7,064 nucleotides of DNA, from assembly GCA_029240015.1 (NCBI GenBank), contig JARBTU010000086.1:1-7064 (forward strand). Reading direction: 5' to 3'. Below the pieces are notes generated by a model. The model ran no database searches, was not told the DNA's origin, and saw only the letters and a program-made list of their open reading frames with translations. Position 1 is the stretch's first letter. Every line of letters starts with the position of its first letter. Source of the stretch: Oscillospiraceae bacterium (GTDB lineage: Bacteria; Bacillota; Clostridia; Oscillospirales; Ruminococcaceae). A program made the position numbers and the translations under genes. Of this stretch, positions 5,026 to 7,064 are shown piece after piece.

Positions 5026-6396
5026 ATGGAATCCTTTATGGAAGTGTTTAATCATGTTAAAAGTTTATGCGCGGAACAAATTACGGAAATTGCATATAAT
5101 CTTTGGATTCAACCTACGGAGCCGGTCAAGTTTGAAAATGACACTGCTTTTATTTATGTAAAGAGTGATTTTCAAAAAAAGATTTTAATCGAAAAATATA
5201 TTACACTGTTAGCCACCTGCTTCCGTGAAGTTTTGGGGTTTGAGATTAACGTCGCCATTTTGACCGAAAGCGATATCAACCAGCAAGGCAGCCCTGTTCC
5301 CGAGAAACTGGATTTATCCGCGGAAAATCCGCAGAAACGGGCGGAACTTGAACAATCCATTCAAAGCGGGGAATATGAATATACTTTTGACACTTTCATT
5401 GTAGGGAATTCCAACAACTTTGCCTATGCTGCATGCAAAGCGGTTGCTCAAAAACAAGCGGGGTCCTATAACCCTCTTTTTATCTACGGACCTTCAGGGC
5501 TTGGGAAGACACATCTTTTGCTCGCTGTGAGCAACTACATAAAACAACATAATCAAAATACCAATATTATTTTTGTAAGCGGTGAAGCTTTTACAAACGA
5601 ACTTATCAGTGCTATCGGAAAAGGTTCGGGTCATGGTTCCAACCATGATTTTCACAATAAGTACCGGAATGCTGACATGCTGTTAGTGGACGATATTCAG
5701 TTTATCGCAGGGAAGGAAAGCACTCAGGAAGAATTCTTCCACACCTTTAATGAACTGCACCAGCTGGGGAAGCAGATTATACTGACCTCAGACAGACCGC
5801 CGAAAGACATTAAAACCCTTGAAGACCGTCTCAGAACCCGTTTTGAATGGGGTCTTTTAACCGATATTTCTCCGCCGGATTTTGAAACTAGAATTGCCAT
5901 CATCCGTCGAAAAGCGGAGCTTTTGCAGATTGAAATACCCGACGAAGTAGCGGAGTTTATTGCAAACCGCCTCAAAAACAACATTCGTCAACTGGAAGGC
6001 GCTGTTAAAAAACTTAAAGCGTACAAGCTTTTAGCGGGTTCTCCGCCTTCAATTACCGTTGCACAAAACGTGATACGGGATATTTTAAACGACAACCAGC
6101 CTGTTCCGGTTACCGTAGAACGCATTATCAGTGAAGTTGCGAGAACCTTTAACGTATCCACCGAAGACATCCGTTCCAAAAAAAGAGCAGCACAAATTTC
6201 ACTAGCGCGTCAAGTCTCTGTTTATGTGGTTCGCGATATTACGCAAATGTCTTTGGCTTCGATTGGAGAGGAATTCGGCGGACGCGATCACGCAACCATT
6301 GTTTATGCACTTCAACAAGTTGAAAAGTCTATGGAAAAAGACAGCCACCACAAAGAAATTATTGAGGATATCATTAAAAATATTCGTAACAACTAA
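5026..6396 (+). CDS. dnaA: DnaA, chromosomal replication initiator
   Basis: A 456-residue AAA+ initiator that binds DnaA boxes, assembles on oriC and melts the origin. Domain I (about 1-80) includes the conserved W27; domain II is a short linker (about 81-115). Domain III has Walker A GPSGLGKTH (155-163), Walker B LLVDDIQF (219-226), sensor 1 ILTSDRPP (252-259), the arginine finger at about Arg272 and sensor 2 in NIRQLEGA (Arg321). Domain IV (about 360-456) has the signature FGGRDHATIVYA (418-428, Asp421-His422-Ala423-Thr424). The ATG at 5026 is chosen because GGAGG lies eleven bases upstream and MESFMEVF matches family N-termini; a TTG at 4981 would add 15 residues without a ribosome binding site. 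Odd points: a four-residue Gly/Ser/His-rich insertion (about 198-210) relative to E. coli and B. subtilis, and Ala423 where those species have Thr. It is flanked by box clusters, suggesting autoregulation. Confidence 0.98.
   Translation: MESFMEVFNHVKSLCAEQITEIAYNLWIQPTEPVKFENDTAFIYVKSDFQKKILIEKYITLLATCFREVLGFEINVAILTESDINQQGSPVPEKLDLSAENPQKRAELEQSIQSGEYEYTFDTFIVGNSNNFAYAACKAVAQKQAGSYNPLFIYGPSGLGKTHLLLAVSNYIKQHNQNTNIIFVSGEAFTNELISAIGKGSGHGSNHDFHNKYRNADMLLVDDIQFIAGKESTQEEFFHTFNELHQLGKQIILTSDRPPKDIKTLEDRLRTRFEWGLLTDISPPDFETRIAIIRRKAELLQIEIPDEVAEFIANRLKNNIRQLEGAVKKLKAYKLLAGSPPSITVAQNVIRDILNDNQPVPVTVERIISEVARTFNVSTEDIRSKKRAAQISLARQVSVYVVRDITQMSLASIGEEFGGRDHATIVYALQQVEKSMEKDSHHKEIIEDIIKNIRNN
5631..5648. 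repeat. Perfect inverted repeat inside dnaA
   Basis: TCATGGTT at 5631-5638 and AACCATGA at 5641-5648 are perfect inverted copies around CC. They fall in the codons of the Gly/Ser/His-rich insertion of DnaA (SGHGSNHD), just before Walker B. It could be a remnant of the event that created the insertion, or chance. Confidence 0.5.
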
Positions 6397-6397
6397 C

Positions 6398-6552
6398 TTT
6401 TCAACTAATAAGTTTTGAACTATTTCAACATAAAACAAAGCAAGACTTACAACAAAATGTATTTTCAACCAAGTATATAACAAGTTTTCAACTTTCTCCA
6501 CAGAGTTTTCAACACTCTTGTTGATAAAAATTTTACTTTAAACTTTTCAACA
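6398..6552. promoter_or_regulatory. Dense DnaA-box cluster downstream of dnaA (8 sites)
   Basis: Sites: TTTTCAACT 6398-6406 (+), ATTTCAACA 6422-6430 (+), TTTTCAACC 6462-6470 (+), TTTTCAACT 6485-6493 (+), TTCTCCACA 6494-6502 (+), TTTTCAACA 6506-6514 (+), TTATCAACA 6519-6527 (-), TTTTCAACA 6544-6552 (+). Only TTCTCCACA and TTATCAACA are one base from the classical TTATCCACA; the rest share TTTTCAAC. Seven of eight point toward dnaN and the melting region. Sites at 6485 and 6494 abut, and those at 6506 and 6519 form an inverted pair four bases apart. This density is far above chance, even in AT-rich DNA. Confidence 0.8.
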
Positions 6553-6620
6553 AATTTAGAACAAAAACTTCACATTCAAAAAAGTCCTGCTATCCCAGTA
6601 CCCTCAAAGGGTTGTCTATT

Positions 6621-6638
6621 TTTTCAACCGTTTCGACA
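6621..6638 (+). promoter_or_regulatory. Abutting DnaA-box pair next to the unwinding element
   Basis: TTTTCAACC at 6621-6629 is directly followed by GTTTCGACA at 6630-6638, both on the plus strand. The second ends four bases before the CTA array, the position where the origin-proximal boxes sit in the B. subtilis unwinding system. The second box differs from TTTTCAACA at two positions but resembles the TTTTCGACA at 4818. Confidence 0.6.
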
Positions 6639-6642
6639 CCCC

Positions 6643-6657
6643 CTACTACTACTACTA
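6643..6657. promoter_or_regulatory. DnaA-trio array, five CTA repeats
   Basis: Five consecutive CTA trinucleotides on the plus strand, so the minus strand reads 3'-GAT-5' five times moving away from the adjacent boxes. This is the published DnaA-trio motif, to which DnaA binds as single-stranded DNA when it opens the origin. It is preceded by a C-run (6639-6642) and by two DnaA boxes and followed by the AT-rich region, the expected order. Five perfect trios is a long uninterrupted array. Confidence 0.85.
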
Positions 6658-6720
6658 TTTAATACTTATTATATTTTATTTATTTATAGATAAAATCATT
6701 CAAATAACGAAGATAAATAA
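6658..6720. other. AT-rich DNA unwinding element
   Basis: A stretch with about 7 G or C in 63 bases, and only two in the first 33, directly beyond the DnaA-trios. Its position and composition fit the duplex-unwinding element where helicase is loaded. The exact melted boundary cannot be read from sequence. Confidence 0.7.
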
Positions 6721-6784
6721 ACGGCAGCTGTTAAAATGCTTTATTACATAGAAAAATTAAAAATAAATACCGAGGTAAAAAGAA

Positions 6785-7064
6785 ATGAAATTTACTTGTG
6801 ACAAGAAAAAATTAAGCGAAGCTGTTTTCAATGTGTCACTGGCAGTTTCCGCTAAATCAACATTGGTTGCGCTGGAAGGAATTCTCCTTGTTTGTGAGGA
6901 CAACACGCTAACGCTGACCGGATACAACCTTGATCTTGGAATCAAAAAAACCATTGAAGTCAATACCATCGAACAAGGCTCTATTGTTTTAAATTCCAAA
7001 CTGTTTTCGGAGATATTAAGAAAAATGCCTGCAGACGATATCAGTATTTCCACAGATGAAAAAT
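6785..7064 (+). CDS. dnaN: DnaN, DNA polymerase III beta sliding clamp, N-terminal fragment
   Basis: The first 93 codons of the beta clamp; the rest lies beyond the right edge. The clamp is a ring-shaped dimer that holds DNA polymerase III and other factors on DNA. The visible part, beginning MKFTCDKKKLSEAVFNVSLAV, covers most of the first of three clamp domains and shows the family pattern: the helix KLSEAVFNVSLAVS, then LEGILLVCEDNTLTLTGYNLDLGI (residues 30-53) and the segment KLFSEILRKMP (72-82). The ATG at 6785-6787 has GAGG nine bases upstream. It follows dnaA in the conserved dnaA-dnaN order, with oriC between. No internal stop or frameshift is visible. Confidence 0.96.
   Translation, partial: MKFTCDKKKLSEAVFNVSLAVSAKSTLVALEGILLVCEDNTLTLTGYNLDLGIKKTIEVNTIEQGSIVLNSKLFSEILRKMPADDISISTDEK

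Larger units (their letters stand above)
4818..5026. promoter_or_regulatory. Upstream DnaA-box-like cluster (5 sites)
   Basis: Nine-base sites resembling DnaA boxes are TTTTCGACA at 4818-4826 (+), TTTTCAACA at 4875-4883 (-), TTTTCAACT at 4938-4946 (+), TTTTGAACA at 4979-4987 (+, weakest) and TTTTCAACA at 5018-5026 (+). They share the variant core TTTTCAACA with the denser cluster after dnaA. The first overlaps the -35 of one candidate dnaA promoter, the second lies just before the -35 of the other, and the last ends on the A of the dnaA start codon; all suit autorepression by DnaA. Confidence 0.6.
6397..6784. other. dnaA-dnaN intergenic region, oriC with unwinding element
   Basis: A 388-bp non-coding region forming the main part of the origin. 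It runs: dense DnaA-box-like cluster (6398-6552), a more mixed stretch (6553-6620), two abutting boxes (6621-6638), a C-run, a CTA trinucleotide array (6643-6657), and a very AT-rich stretch (about 6658-6720) before the dnaN ribosome binding site. This order agrees with the bacterial basal unwinding system described in B. subtilis. I found no convincing dnaN promoter, so dnaN may be transcribed from the dnaA promoters or from a weak one here. Confidence 0.88.

Noticed and set aside
6202..6501. 99-codon minus-strand frame over the dnaA 3' end and box cluster
   Set aside because: Antisense shadow of dnaA domain IV with no ribosome binding site or recognisable family.
6600..6612. Short hairpin ACCC-TCAAA-GGGT as a dnaA terminator
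   Set aside because: Only a 4-bp stem and the T-run starts several bases later; more likely incidental sequence beside the unwinding module.
6700..6784. Promoter for dnaN (for example TAAAAT at 6732-6737)
   Set aside because: The base run about 17 upstream of this -10 does not resemble a -35 and no alternative pair was convincing in this AT-rich DNA.
1..7064. Accessory or defence system, mobile element, CRISPR, tRNA or rRNA
   Set aside because: Every strand-consistent reading frame with a ribosome binding site belongs to the conserved oriC neighbourhood; no spacer-repeat arrays, transposase, inverted-repeat ends or structural RNA signatures were seen.

Overview
The window is a classic Firmicutes chromosomal replication origin. 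Divergent gene sets flank it: rpmH, rnpA, yidD, yidC, jag/khpB, mnmE and mnmG (cut by the left edge) run leftwards on the minus strand, while dnaA and dnaN (cut by the right edge) run rightwards. Low GC, strong Shine-Dalgarno sequences (GGAGG, AAGGA, GAGG), a YidC with no lipoprotein signal and the style of the MnmE and DnaN sequences suggest a low-GC Clostridia member, probably near Oscillospirales/Ruminococcaceae. That placement is inferred from sequence style only.

Region 1-4562 (minus strand): an uninterrupted gene series starting at rpmH. Ribosomal protein L34 (rpmH) is followed by two terminator-like hairpins, then the RNase P protein (rnpA), the membrane-insertion factors YidD and YidC, the RNA-binding protein Jag/KhpB, a third terminator-like hairpin, and the paired tRNA wobble-uridine modification enzymes MnmE and MnmG. 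The hairpins probably set stepwise expression: very high for L34, lower for rnpA-yidD-yidC-jag, and separately adjusted for mnmE-mnmG.

Region 4563-5025: a 463-bp AT-rich intergenic region. It holds a good sigma-A-type promoter for rpmH with a perfect 12-bp palindrome over the predicted start point, two candidate dnaA promoters, and several DnaA-box-like 9-mers, one of which touches the dnaA start codon.

Region 5026-6396: dnaA, complete, with all AAA+ motifs, a small Gly/Ser/His-rich insertion before Walker B, and an Ala in the DNA-recognition motif where E. coli and B. subtilis have Thr.

Region 6397-6784: the likely unwinding part of oriC. About eight DnaA-box-like 9-mers lie at 6398-6552, mostly on the plus strand and mostly matching TTTTCAAC(A/T/C) rather than TTATCCACA. 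After a gap come two abutting boxes, a C-run, five CTA trinucleotides (a DnaA-trio array) and an extremely AT-rich stretch. This matches the box/GC-rich/trio/DUE layout of the bacterial basal unwinding system. dnaN begins at 6785.

No mobile element, CRISPR array, RNA gene or accessory system is visible. The points of interest are in the origin architecture and the regulatory hairpins, not in novel genes.
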